Shown one piece after another: positions 51,589 to 59,163 of a stretch of 64,000 nucleotides of DNA; position 1 is the stretch's first letter, and every line of letters begins with the position of its first letter. The notes below the pieces were generated by a model. The model saw nothing but the letters and a program-made list of their open reading frames with translations. It ran no database searches and was not told the DNA's origin. Source of the stretch: Ignavibacteria bacterium UBA2333. Its GTDB lineage: Bacteria; Bacteroidota; Ignavibacteria; Kapaibacteriales; Kapaibacteriaceae. The stretch is from contig DDUR01000076.1 in NCBI GenBank assembly GCA_002344895.1, forward strand, positions 1 through 64,000. Direction: 5' to 3'. Both the position numbers and the translations under genes were made by a program.

Positions 51589-52022
51589 GACATCCAGTAA
51601 CCATCTCCATCACAATCGCAACATCATTTGTTCTTACGGCATGTGAGCTCTTTGTTATCGGATCTTCCGCTCCACGCCCCCAGGTCATCGAACGAAGTCA
51701 GCGGACGTCGATGGGCGTTACGCACCTCTTTAAGGCAGAACTCGATAGCAACAATACAACGGCCGCCACGGAACTAATGGTCCATTCGTCCGGACGTAAG
51801 CTTCTTGCTGTTGAGAAGTATGAACTAGCCGACGAGATGGCTCGCTGGCAAAAGCTGATGGCCGGAAAGCCAATCACAAAAACGATCGCCGACACTCTTG
51901 CCGATAACCGACATCGTGTTGTAATCACCTTGGACTACATTCGATCGTTTTCCATCACGACGCTTTCAATAGACGATGCCTGGTTCGTTACGCGTATTGA
52001 AGACACGCCAACACCAAGGTAA
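51585..52022 (+). CDS. hypothetical lipoprotein
   Basis: 145 residues with a lipoprotein signal peptide (lipobox LTAC, Cys at about 20). The rest is an alpha/beta domain (HLFKAELDSNNTTAATELMV, DTLADNRHRVVITLDYIRSF) resembling small DUF4440-like or NTF2-like folds weakly. No family assigned. Last gene of the rpoD operon, overlapping the hydrolase by ATGA. Confidence 0.65.
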   Translation: MRHPVTISITIATSFVLTACELFVIGSSAPRPQVIERSQRTSMGVTHLFKAELDSNNTTAATELMVHSSGRKLLAVEKYELADEMARWQKLMAGKPITKTIADTLADNRHRVVITLDYIRSFSITTLSIDDAWFVTRIEDTPTPR

Positions 52023-52051
52023 TCACACCGTCACATCGATCGCGTCTCTCA

Positions 52052-53410
52052 TTAATGCGTGACAACAAATCGCTGCGTTATAGACTGTGTGCCAGCCGTA
52101 ACGCGCCAAATGTATACTCCAGGTGCCATCCCTGAAACGTCGAGTGACACTTGGCTACGTCCAGCTTCTGCAGGACTATAGAAAGGGGCAAGAACGGGGC
52201 TACCAGCAAGGTCAACAACATCAACACGAACGTCTGTAGACTTATCTGTGCCAAATCCGATGTGCACAACATCTGATGCTGGATTTGGTGAGGTTGATGG
52301 CATTTGGAAGGCAACGTTAAACACATCGTTTACCGAGGATGGATTGCGGTTGTACTTATACACGTACTCTCCGAGAGGTGCGAGAAAGACATCGTCGTCC
52401 TTGGTGACAACTACATCAGCGGCACTTCCATCTCCGAACTGAACGCCCGTATTCCATGCTGCCCAACTTTCACCAGCATTTGAACTATAAAACGTGCCCG
52501 ACTTTTCTGTGGTCGCAAAGATCTCGTTTTGAGTTGAGAATGCGATTCCTGTTACGCGGTTGTTAATGATGTTGTTGTTATTCCAACCGTTAACCATGTA
52601 TTCCCACGATGTTCCATCATTGATGGACTTCATGATGCATGCATTCTTTGAGTGAATGGATGTCGGCAGAGAATTCCTTCCTAACCACAGTGTCCCGTTT
52701 GCATCCGATGTCATAACGTTAAAGTTGTCGTCACTCTCGCCAGAGTTTGGATCTGAGTCAATGCGCGTCCAAGACTGACCGAGATTACTGGAACGGTATA
52801 AGCCTTTATTATAGCTCACCAACGTAAAGATGAGGTCTGAGTTTGGCGATTGAAACGTTGCAAAAATCGAGGACACTGCCGAGGGAAGATTTGACTTCGG
52901 GATTTCCGTCCACGTCCCGCCATTGTCGTCCGACATAAACATTTCCAGTTGATTTGTACCTCCATCAACACCAACAAACAGGCGAGCAACACCTGATTGG
53001 AGGATCTTGGTTGAGACACTAACACGAGCGCTTGACCTCAGAACAGTCGGAAGTGACAAATTCACCCATGACTCACCGTCATTTGTAGATCTGAACAAAC
53101 CACGTCCCGTTACACAGGCATACAGATCGTTATTTGCGCCGGTACGTACATCTGAAATGATGTAGAAATTCGGCCCACCGTCTTCAATTCCCTGATCAAA
53201 CGGTAACCACGTAACGCCCTTGTCCGTCGTCCGATACACCTTACTGTTTGCCGTACCCGCAAAAACATGACCCTTGCCGTTTGTTGCAAGGCACGTGACT
53301 GTTGCCGGAGGGCCCGACGTTGTGTCCCATTGTTGTGCACTAGCAGAAATACTAGCTACAGTCAGAACGGCTACTACAGCGAGGCCGAAAAATTGGGTAC
53401 GAATGTTCAT
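52052..53410 (-). CDS. secreted sortilin/BNR-like propeller with T9SS sorting domain
   Basis: 452 residues. Signal peptide (about 1-25, VVAVLTVASISASA), repeated Asp-box elements of a beta-propeller (VYRTTDKGVTWLPF, LFRSTNDGESWVNL, MFMSDDNGGTWTEI, LYRSSNLGQSWTRI, FYSSNAGESWAAWN) and a T9SS tail (about 375-452: STSPNPASDVVHIGFGTDKS, VVDLAGSPVL). Such propellers bind surface ligands or polymers. AAGGAG at 53419-53424 lies 8 nt before the ATG, one of the clearer ribosome-binding sites here. Divergent from mpl. Confidence 0.85.
   Translation of the reverse strand: MNIRTQFFGLAVVAVLTVASISASAQQWDTTSGPPATVTCLATNGKGHVFAGTANSKVYRTTDKGVTWLPFDQGIEDGGPNFYIISDVRTGANNDLYACVTGRGLFRSTNDGESWVNLSLPTVLRSSARVSVSTKILQSGVARLFVGVDGGTNQLEMFMSDDNGGTWTEIPKSNLPSAVSSIFATFQSPNSDLIFTLVSYNKGLYRSSNLGQSWTRIDSDPNSGESDDNFNVMTSDANGTLWLGRNSLPTSIHSKNACIMKSINDGTSWEYMVNGWNNNNIINNRVTGIAFSTQNEIFATTEKSGTFYSSNAGESWAAWNTGVQFGDGSAADVVVTKDDDVFLAPLGEYVYKYNRNPSSVNDVFNVAFQMPSTSPNPASDVVHIGFGTDKSTDVRVDVVDLAGSPVLAPFYSPAEAGRSQVSLDVSGMAPGVYIWRVTAGTQSITQRFVVTH
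52183..52200 (+). repeat. AAGGGGC/ACGGGGC motif, 11-bp period
   Basis: AAGGGGC-N4-ACGGGGC at the T9SS tail of the BNR protein gene; coding strand PVLAPFYS. Confidence 0.6.
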
Positions 53411-53453
53411 TGATGTCTCTCCTTAACGACCATGTGCGCTATTGCATCATGGG

Positions 53454-53461
53454 TATTTTTG
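53454..53461 (+). promoter_or_regulatory. TAnnTTTG promoter element for mpl
   Basis: TATTTTTG, 42 nt before the mpl ATG. Confidence 0.5.
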
Positions 53462-53503
53462 CCTGATCGGGAAAGATACCGATTCTCCACATTAGGAACA
53501 CAC

Positions 53504-54940
53504 ATGAAGATCCATTTCATCGGAATTGGTGGAACTGCCATGGGATCCGTAGCTATTGCGGCTCAAGAAGCTGGTTATACGGTGACAGGGAGTGATACAG
53601 CACTGTATCCGCCGATGTCAGATGTCCTTCGTCGTGCAGGGGTTGTCATGACCGAAGGATTTTCCGAGAACACCATACTCAACGCTTCACCGGATCTTGT
53701 GGTGGTCGGGAACGCCATTTCTCGAGGAAATCCTGAGCTCGAATACGTGCTCGACCATCGAATGCCGATGACGTCGATGGCCGCCTTTGTCGGTGAGCAC
53801 TTTATCAGTCGCCACACGTCAATTGTTGTCACAGGAACCCACGGTAAAACCACAACAACGTCAATTACTGCGTGGCTCGCCGAATCGGTCGGGAGGTCAC
53901 CGGGATTTCTCATCGGAGGTGTGCCTGGAAATTTCTCTGTAGGCTGCCGCCCCGTTCCTGACCCATATACCAATCGGGACGATGGGCTTTTTATAAGCGA
54001 GGGTGATGAGTATGACACTGCTTTCTTCGACAAGCGTAGCAAGTTTGTCCACTATCGTCCTACCGTCCTCATTCTCAATAACATTGAGTTTGATCACGCC
54101 GATATTTTTTCAGACCTACAGGCGATACTGACGAGCTTCCGTCACGTCGTACGCCTTGTTCCGCGGAACGGGTCCATCATCGCGAATGCAGACGATGACA
54201 ACATTGGACGCGTCCTTTCCGAGGCCCATTGCCGTATCATCTCGGTGGGCATGGCTGTAGATGCCGATGTTCGAATTACTGACGTTACGACAACTGAGAC
54301 ATCGTCAACCTGGAGCCTGACGTGGAAGGATGGCACTTCAATCCGCTACTCAATTCCAATGGGTGGCCTTCATAACGTCCGCAATGCTTCAATGGCCATT
54401 CTTGCTATACTACAGGCCATTGGTGACAACCAGGAAACGCGACAGAAGCTGGCGCGTGGCCTGGTCGATTTTGCGCCTCCCAAACGGCGTTTGGAGCGAA
54501 TTGGCTCATGGAAGGGTGCAACTGTCATTGATGATTTTGCCCATCATCCAACGGCTATTGCTACAACGGTTCGTACGCTAAAATCGGATGGCCATCAATT
54601 GCACTGTGTTTTTGAACCCCGTTCGAATACGACAACACGTGCCTTTTTTCAGCGTGAACTTGCCGAATGTTTTGACGGCGCAGCTTCCGTATGTATCGGC
54701 CCCGTTAATCGTCCAGAACGATATGCACCTGAAGATCGTCTGGATACTGACCTTCTTGTTCGCGAACTTCAAGCAAAGGGTATTCACGCAACGTCTATTC
54801 CCAGTGATCGTGTGTCGTCGGCATGGGGTAGAGACGTTGCAGAGTGGCTTACACATTACGTTCGTGAGGGTGATACGATCGTCATCCTCAGTAATGGTGC
54901 CGTCGGAGGCACACGAGAGGTACTGACACAGCAGACCTAA
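53504..54940 (+). CDS. mpl: UDP-MurNAc:L-Ala-gamma-D-Glu-meso-Dap ligase
   Basis: 478 residues of the Mur ligase family. Mpl attaches a recycled tripeptide to UDP-MurNAc. Seen: IHFIGIGGTAMGSVAIAAQE, ATP motif VVTGTHGKTTTTSITAWLAE, the Mpl-type SEGDEYDTAFFDKRSKFVHY, GLHNVRNASMAILAI and VIDDFAHHPTAIATT. MurC would lack the EGDEYDTAFFDK pattern. I chose MKIHFIGIGG at 53504. Its stop overlaps, in convergent direction, that of the subtilase gene. Confidence 0.9.
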   Translation: MKIHFIGIGGTAMGSVAIAAQEAGYTVTGSDTALYPPMSDVLRRAGVVMTEGFSENTILNASPDLVVVGNAISRGNPELEYVLDHRMPMTSMAAFVGEHFISRHTSIVVTGTHGKTTTTSITAWLAESVGRSPGFLIGGVPGNFSVGCRPVPDPYTNRDDGLFISEGDEYDTAFFDKRSKFVHYRPTVLILNNIEFDHADIFSDLQAILTSFRHVVRLVPRNGSIIANADDDNIGRVLSEAHCRIISVGMAVDADVRITDVTTTETSSTWSLTWKDGTSIRYSIPMGGLHNVRNASMAILAILQAIGDNQETRQKLARGLVDFAPPKRRLERIGSWKGATVIDDFAHHPTAIATTVRTLKSDGHQLHCVFEPRSNTTTRAFFQRELAECFDGAASVCIGPVNRPERYAPEDRLDTDLLVRELQAKGIHATSIPSDRVSSAWGRDVAEWLTHYVREGDTIVILSNGAVGGTREVLTQQT

Positions 54941-57900
54941 CGTTTAATGATGAACTTGTGAAGTTCACCGTCATTCACGCGATAGAAGTATAGTCCGGGA
55001 GGTAGACGCGTGCCGGAGGCATCACGAATGTCCCACGGTACACCTCCCGTACCATCTCGTTCCAGGAGCGAAATGAGTTTTTCAAACCGCTGATCCAGAA
55101 CGTCAATATTTGCATTGTTTGGTATCCCGGCAAACACAACGTCAGCGTCACGCGAGAGGACAATTGGGTGTGGATACACAAAAACATTGTCCGCGTTATC
55201 TGCAGCAAGGAGAAACGCTAACGTCGATCCTAGAGCTGACGTGACAATCGGACTTCCCTGCTGCGACACTACATCTGTAACTCGGATGGTATAGGTCAGG
55301 CCAATCGGCCGGAGTGGTTCGTCTGGTGAGAACTGGATTGTAACACTATCTGAACCATCACTATCGACGGATACAATCTGACCTCGAGGTTGGAGATTGT
55401 AGTTTGAAATCGATGCAGCAGCAACTTGATCCACGTCCTCACTATACCACAGTCGCACTTGTGTTGGAGACAGCACCTTGATTCGACGTAGAATCATACT
55501 ATCAACAACTGGGGTGGACGTCACGGTGAGTGATTGGATGGCACGTGAGGCAGGAATGTCTTGAGCGTCTCGAATTCCAAGAATGACCATCTCAAGTGGT
55601 CCTGGAGTAACCTCGATTCCAGGAAATCCAAGAACGATACTTGTATCCGTAGCAAGCACCAGAGACGTTGATCTGCCAACGATATCAGTACCACGGTACA
55701 GCACAGCCATTGAGGTCGTAAGGTCTCTTCCTGCCAGTCGTTTTGAGTAGGCAGCAAGAATCGTGAGGCCTCGTCCGAGTGCAGAGCTGTCGAACGTTGT
55801 TGGTGTGCACGAAAGAAGTTGTGCTGGTTCACCCGTTGTAACGGCAACGGCTGATGATCTGCCCCCTTCGCCCCCTGACAAAAGAGCACTGACTCGGTAT
55901 CGTACAACGGTGTTCTGTGGTACCGCTTCGGTAAATCGGTGTTCCTCCACCGTGTCACGAGTTCGGAAAATTGGATCCTCTGTTGTACTCCGTTGTACGA
56001 CGTAGCCTGTTGCTCCCTGCAATGGTGTCCAGGAGACATCAACTGTGTCTGAAACACGCAGTCGAGCACGTAATCCCTGGGGTATACGGCGTTGAAGGAC
56101 AGCTGTGTCGGCCTGGATAAAGGCAAATCCTGTCATAAATCCAAGACCATCAACGGTTGTTCCAAGACCAAGCTCTTGAATGCCGTCACCGTTACCATCG
56201 TAGACAACAAACCTCGGTGAGGCTACTCCAGTGCGATAGTACAGGGGTGTAAGTGTCTCCGACGCGTTGTTCCAGGTAAACACCCACATTCGTGGCGTTG
56301 CACAGATAATGACTTCCGAGCCAGCACGGGCATCGAGTTGACCAACACCCAAACCATTACGATAACCTATTCCATATCGAACACCGTCGATCATCACACT
56401 GTCAATCACCTCGATTGTTTGACGGTTATGACGTGAAATGAGACGGTACGTCCAAAGCTGTCGGCCGTACTCACGTTGTGATGATAACGTTGTTGAGTCT
56501 GGAACTCCGTACACAACGTCAGGGATACCGTCACCCGTCACATCTGCAACAGCGACGTAACCGGACCCCCCGGAACCGCTACGTTCCACGAGAGTTCGGA
56601 GTTCAAATCCATTCCCGGTCCACGTGTAAACGTTCAGATCACCATCCGTGTCCGAGAACACAATCTCGTTACGTCCATCGCCATCAATGTCACCAACGCC
56701 AACGGAAACCTCATCAACACGGTTGGTTGAGTTACCAGGAATGGGCGCGGATGCATGCGGTGCAATCCCTAATCTTTCATACTGTCCATTACGATATGTT
56801 ACGGCCAGACATCCGGAGTCACCAATCATGAGTAGCTCTGGCCTGCCGTCGCCGGTTATGTCTCCCATCCCCGCAGCATTCCACCGGCCGAATACGGTAT
56901 CGGCAAACGTGATTCGCTCAAAGGGTCTGCCTCCTGGCGTTGACGATGTAAACAATGCTGCTCGGCCCACAATGTGTGCGAATATCTCAAGTATCCCATC
57001 ACCATCTGAGTCGCCAGCTGCACGCGGTATCCACGACGTTGTAGAGTCAACATTTATCCACTCTTCATTACGAAGTGTAGCTACCTTCATACGACCAAAA
57101 CTGCTCGAAGAGAGGTCATTGTAGACAATCGATGGTTCCGTTCCTGACGAGAGGCGCAGAACCGATGGCAATACGTATGGTACAATTGGCGGTTCGGAAA
57201 CCAAGGAAAACCCTGTCACACTAGCTGCCACTGCTGAGGTCCGAAATTTTTCTGTCCGGACAATACTGTCACCGTTGTCTGCGGTGAGAGTACTCCGTAC
57301 GTCATACTCCATGTCGGGCGTCAAATCGCTGAGTGAAATGAAGTGATTACGAGAAAATCGGAATCGATCTCCGTACGTTGTTACTCGGCCAGCAGCATCT
57401 GCTACATCTATTCTACACAATGATCTTCTGTCAGAGACAACTGTGATGACAGGCCTACTTCGGTCGTCGTGCCAAGCATTCTGAATCTGGTACGAAACGA
57501 TGCGCAGCGGACTACCTCCAACAACTCGAATTCTCTTACGGTTCTCGAGTGTCCGACCATTCTGTAATGTCACAACGAGACGAACTGTTATCTCGTCCGA
57601 TGCAAATGGTGCAAGGTCAATCGTACCGAGTACACCTGACTGAATTTGGTCACCTTCGCTCACCAATGTCCATTGTGAAGGTTCGATGCCACGTCCAATG
57701 TAGAGTGCACGACGTTGGAATGTAGGTGTGAGAACCGTACCACGCACGATGAGTTGAGGTATTTGTTGAATATCTACTTCAGACTCATTCTCAAGTGCTT
57801 CGATCATGATTACAGACGGAAGACTCGTGGCTACAGCCGCTGCCGCGTCGAGCCTCCCCGCCCCAAACTCTGCGTCATGTCCGCGTACACCGAGGTCTTT

Positions 57901-59163
57901 CGAAGACACCTGAAGCATTCCACGTACTTCCTGGGGAGAAAAGGTTCCTCGTTCCAACATCATGGCAACGGTAGCAGCAACGTACGGTGCTGCAAAGGAC
58001 GTTCCACTTACCGTTCGATATCGGGAGTCTACCGACGTTGTTATGACGGCATCTCCTGGTGCGGCAAGCGTCACAAGAGCACCGGTACTCGAGAATGGTG
58101 CACGTTCATCTCGGCGATTTGTAGCACCAACGGCAATTACGTCATCATATCCAGCAGGATACTGACGTGAGACCTGGCCCGTGTTTCCTGCAGAGGCGAT
58201 AAGAACACAGTTGCGTGAAGCAGCAAACCGAATTGCGTCACGGAGTACAGGAGCATCGATTCCATCGCCGAACGACATGTTAACAATGTGTATGTTATTC
58301 AGCGCTGCATATACGAGGGCTGCTGCGATATCATCTTCTTCGGCGTTCCCAGTGGCATCAAATGCTCGTAACGTGACAATTCTAGCACCGTATGCCAGTC
58401 CGGCAATTCCGCGTGAGTTATTCGCCGTCGCTGCGATCACTCCAGCTACACTTGTGCCATGACCTTGTTCATCAAATGGAACCGGATCACGATCTCTGTC
58501 ATCACCGATATTCCGCAACGTCTGGTCAACAAAGTCAAATCCGATAACATCATCTACATAGCCGTTACCATCATCATCAATTCCATTCAGATCACCGGTT
58601 CTACCTTCACGTGTTTCGGTGACGGGCCAGGGTTCAAATCTTCCGTTGCCATTCGCATCTTCATCGGAGTTCACGGCCAGAGCATCTCGGAGATCCTCAT
58701 GATCCCAATCAATTCCTGTGTCCAAAACTCCAACGACGATTCCACGTCCAGTTGCAAGTTTCCAGGCTTCAGGAGCACGAATGATAGACAATGCATACTG
58801 GTCATCAGACAAGGAATCATTCGTCAGACCATGGATTGTATATCGAGCAGGTTTCGCCACATATTCTACATCGGGATTGCGGCGAAGTTCATCAACAACA
58901 CGATCAAGGTCAACGTCGCGTACGTCAAGCACAAAGTGTCGAGCCAAACGATCAACAGCCTGTACTGCTTCTGGCGAGAAGGCGCGAACACGTGCAGCAC
59001 TAATAACAGCTGCAGGAAACACCGGCTGTCCCTTGGCAGCGAGTGATACTGCGGAGGCTGCGTTTGCATTCTTCAATGTGACAATCACCTGTTCGCCCGA
59101 GGCAACAAAACAGCACGTCAGCATTGTGATGGTGACAATCAACAAATTATGCCGATACGTCAT
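54937..59163 (-). CDS. secreted subtilisin-like protease with FG-GAP repeats and T9SS tail
   Basis: 1408 residues. Signal peptide, inhibitor-like pro-region, S8 domain with catalytic Asp (VVGVLDTGIDWDHEDL), His (DEQGHGTSVAGVIAATA) and Ser (VSGTSFAAPYVAATVAMMLE). A 60-residue insert after the Asp (DANGNGRFEPW, GIDDDGNGYVDDVIG) is Asp-rich and probably binds calcium. FG-GAP/VCBS-like repeats follow (AGDSDGDGILEIFAHI, GDITGDGRPELLMI, GDIDGDGRNEIVFS, DVTGDGIPDVVYGV), then fibronectin-like domains and a T9SS tail (PHPIVLSRDADVVFAG). It would act on the cell surface or outside. The start at 59163 overlaps recQ by 17 nt; no clear start exists further in. Confidence 0.9.
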   Translation of the reverse strand: MTYRHNLLIVTITMLTCCFVASGEQVIVTLKNANAASAVSLAAKGQPVFPAAVISAARVRAFSPEAVQAVDRLARHFVLDVRDVDLDRVVDELRRNPDVEYVAKPARYTIHGLTNDSLSDDQYALSIIRAPEAWKLATGRGIVVGVLDTGIDWDHEDLRDALAVNSDEDANGNGRFEPWPVTETREGRTGDLNGIDDDGNGYVDDVIGFDFVDQTLRNIGDDRDRDPVPFDEQGHGTSVAGVIAATANNSRGIAGLAYGARIVTLRAFDATGNAEEDDIAAALVYAALNNIHIVNMSFGDGIDAPVLRDAIRFAASRNCVLIASAGNTGQVSRQYPAGYDDVIAVGATNRRDERAPFSSTGALVTLAAPGDAVITTSVDSRYRTVSGTSFAAPYVAATVAMMLERGTFSPQEVRGMLQVSSKDLGVRGHDAEFGAGRLDAAAAVATSLPSVIMIEALENESEVDIQQIPQLIVRGTVLTPTFQRRALYIGRGIEPSQWTLVSEGDQIQSGVLGTIDLAPFASDEITVRLVVTLQNGRTLENRKRIRVVGGSPLRIVSYQIQNAWHDDRSRPVITVVSDRRSLCRIDVADAAGRVTTYGDRFRFSRNHFISLSDLTPDMEYDVRSTLTADNGDSIVRTEKFRTSAVAASVTGFSLVSEPPIVPYVLPSVLRLSSGTEPSIVYNDLSSSSFGRMKVATLRNEEWINVDSTTSWIPRAAGDSDGDGILEIFAHIVGRAALFTSSTPGGRPFERITFADTVFGRWNAAGMGDITGDGRPELLMIGDSGCLAVTYRNGQYERLGIAPHASAPIPGNSTNRVDEVSVGVGDIDGDGRNEIVFSDTDGDLNVYTWTGNGFELRTLVERSGSGGSGYVAVADVTGDGIPDVVYGVPDSTTLSSQREYGRQLWTYRLISRHNRQTIEVIDSVMIDGVRYGIGYRNGLGVGQLDARAGSEVIICATPRMWVFTWNNASETLTPLYYRTGVASPRFVVYDGNGDGIQELGLGTTVDGLGFMTGFAFIQADTAVLQRRIPQGLRARLRVSDTVDVSWTPLQGATGYVVQRSTTEDPIFRTRDTVEEHRFTEAVPQNTVVRYRVSALLSGGEGGRSSAVAVTTGEPAQLLSCTPTTFDSSALGRGLTILAAYSKRLAGRDLTTSMAVLYRGTDIVGRSTSLVLATDTSIVLGFPGIEVTPGPLEMVILGIRDAQDIPASRAIQSLTVTSTPVVDSMILRRIKVLSPTQVRLWYSEDVDQVAAASISNYNLQPRGQIVSVDSDGSDSVTIQFSPDEPLRPIGLTYTIRVTDVVSQQGSPIVTSALGSTLAFLLAADNADNVFVYPHPIVLSRDADVVFAGIPNNANIDVLDQRFEKLISLLERDGTGGVPWDIRDASGTRLPPGLYFYRVNDGELHKFIIKR
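55861..55876 (-). repeat. tandem AGGGGGC motif, 9-bp period
   Basis: Minus strand AGGGGGC-G-AAGGGGGC in the subtilase gene, encoding SGGEGGRS. Confidence 0.7.
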
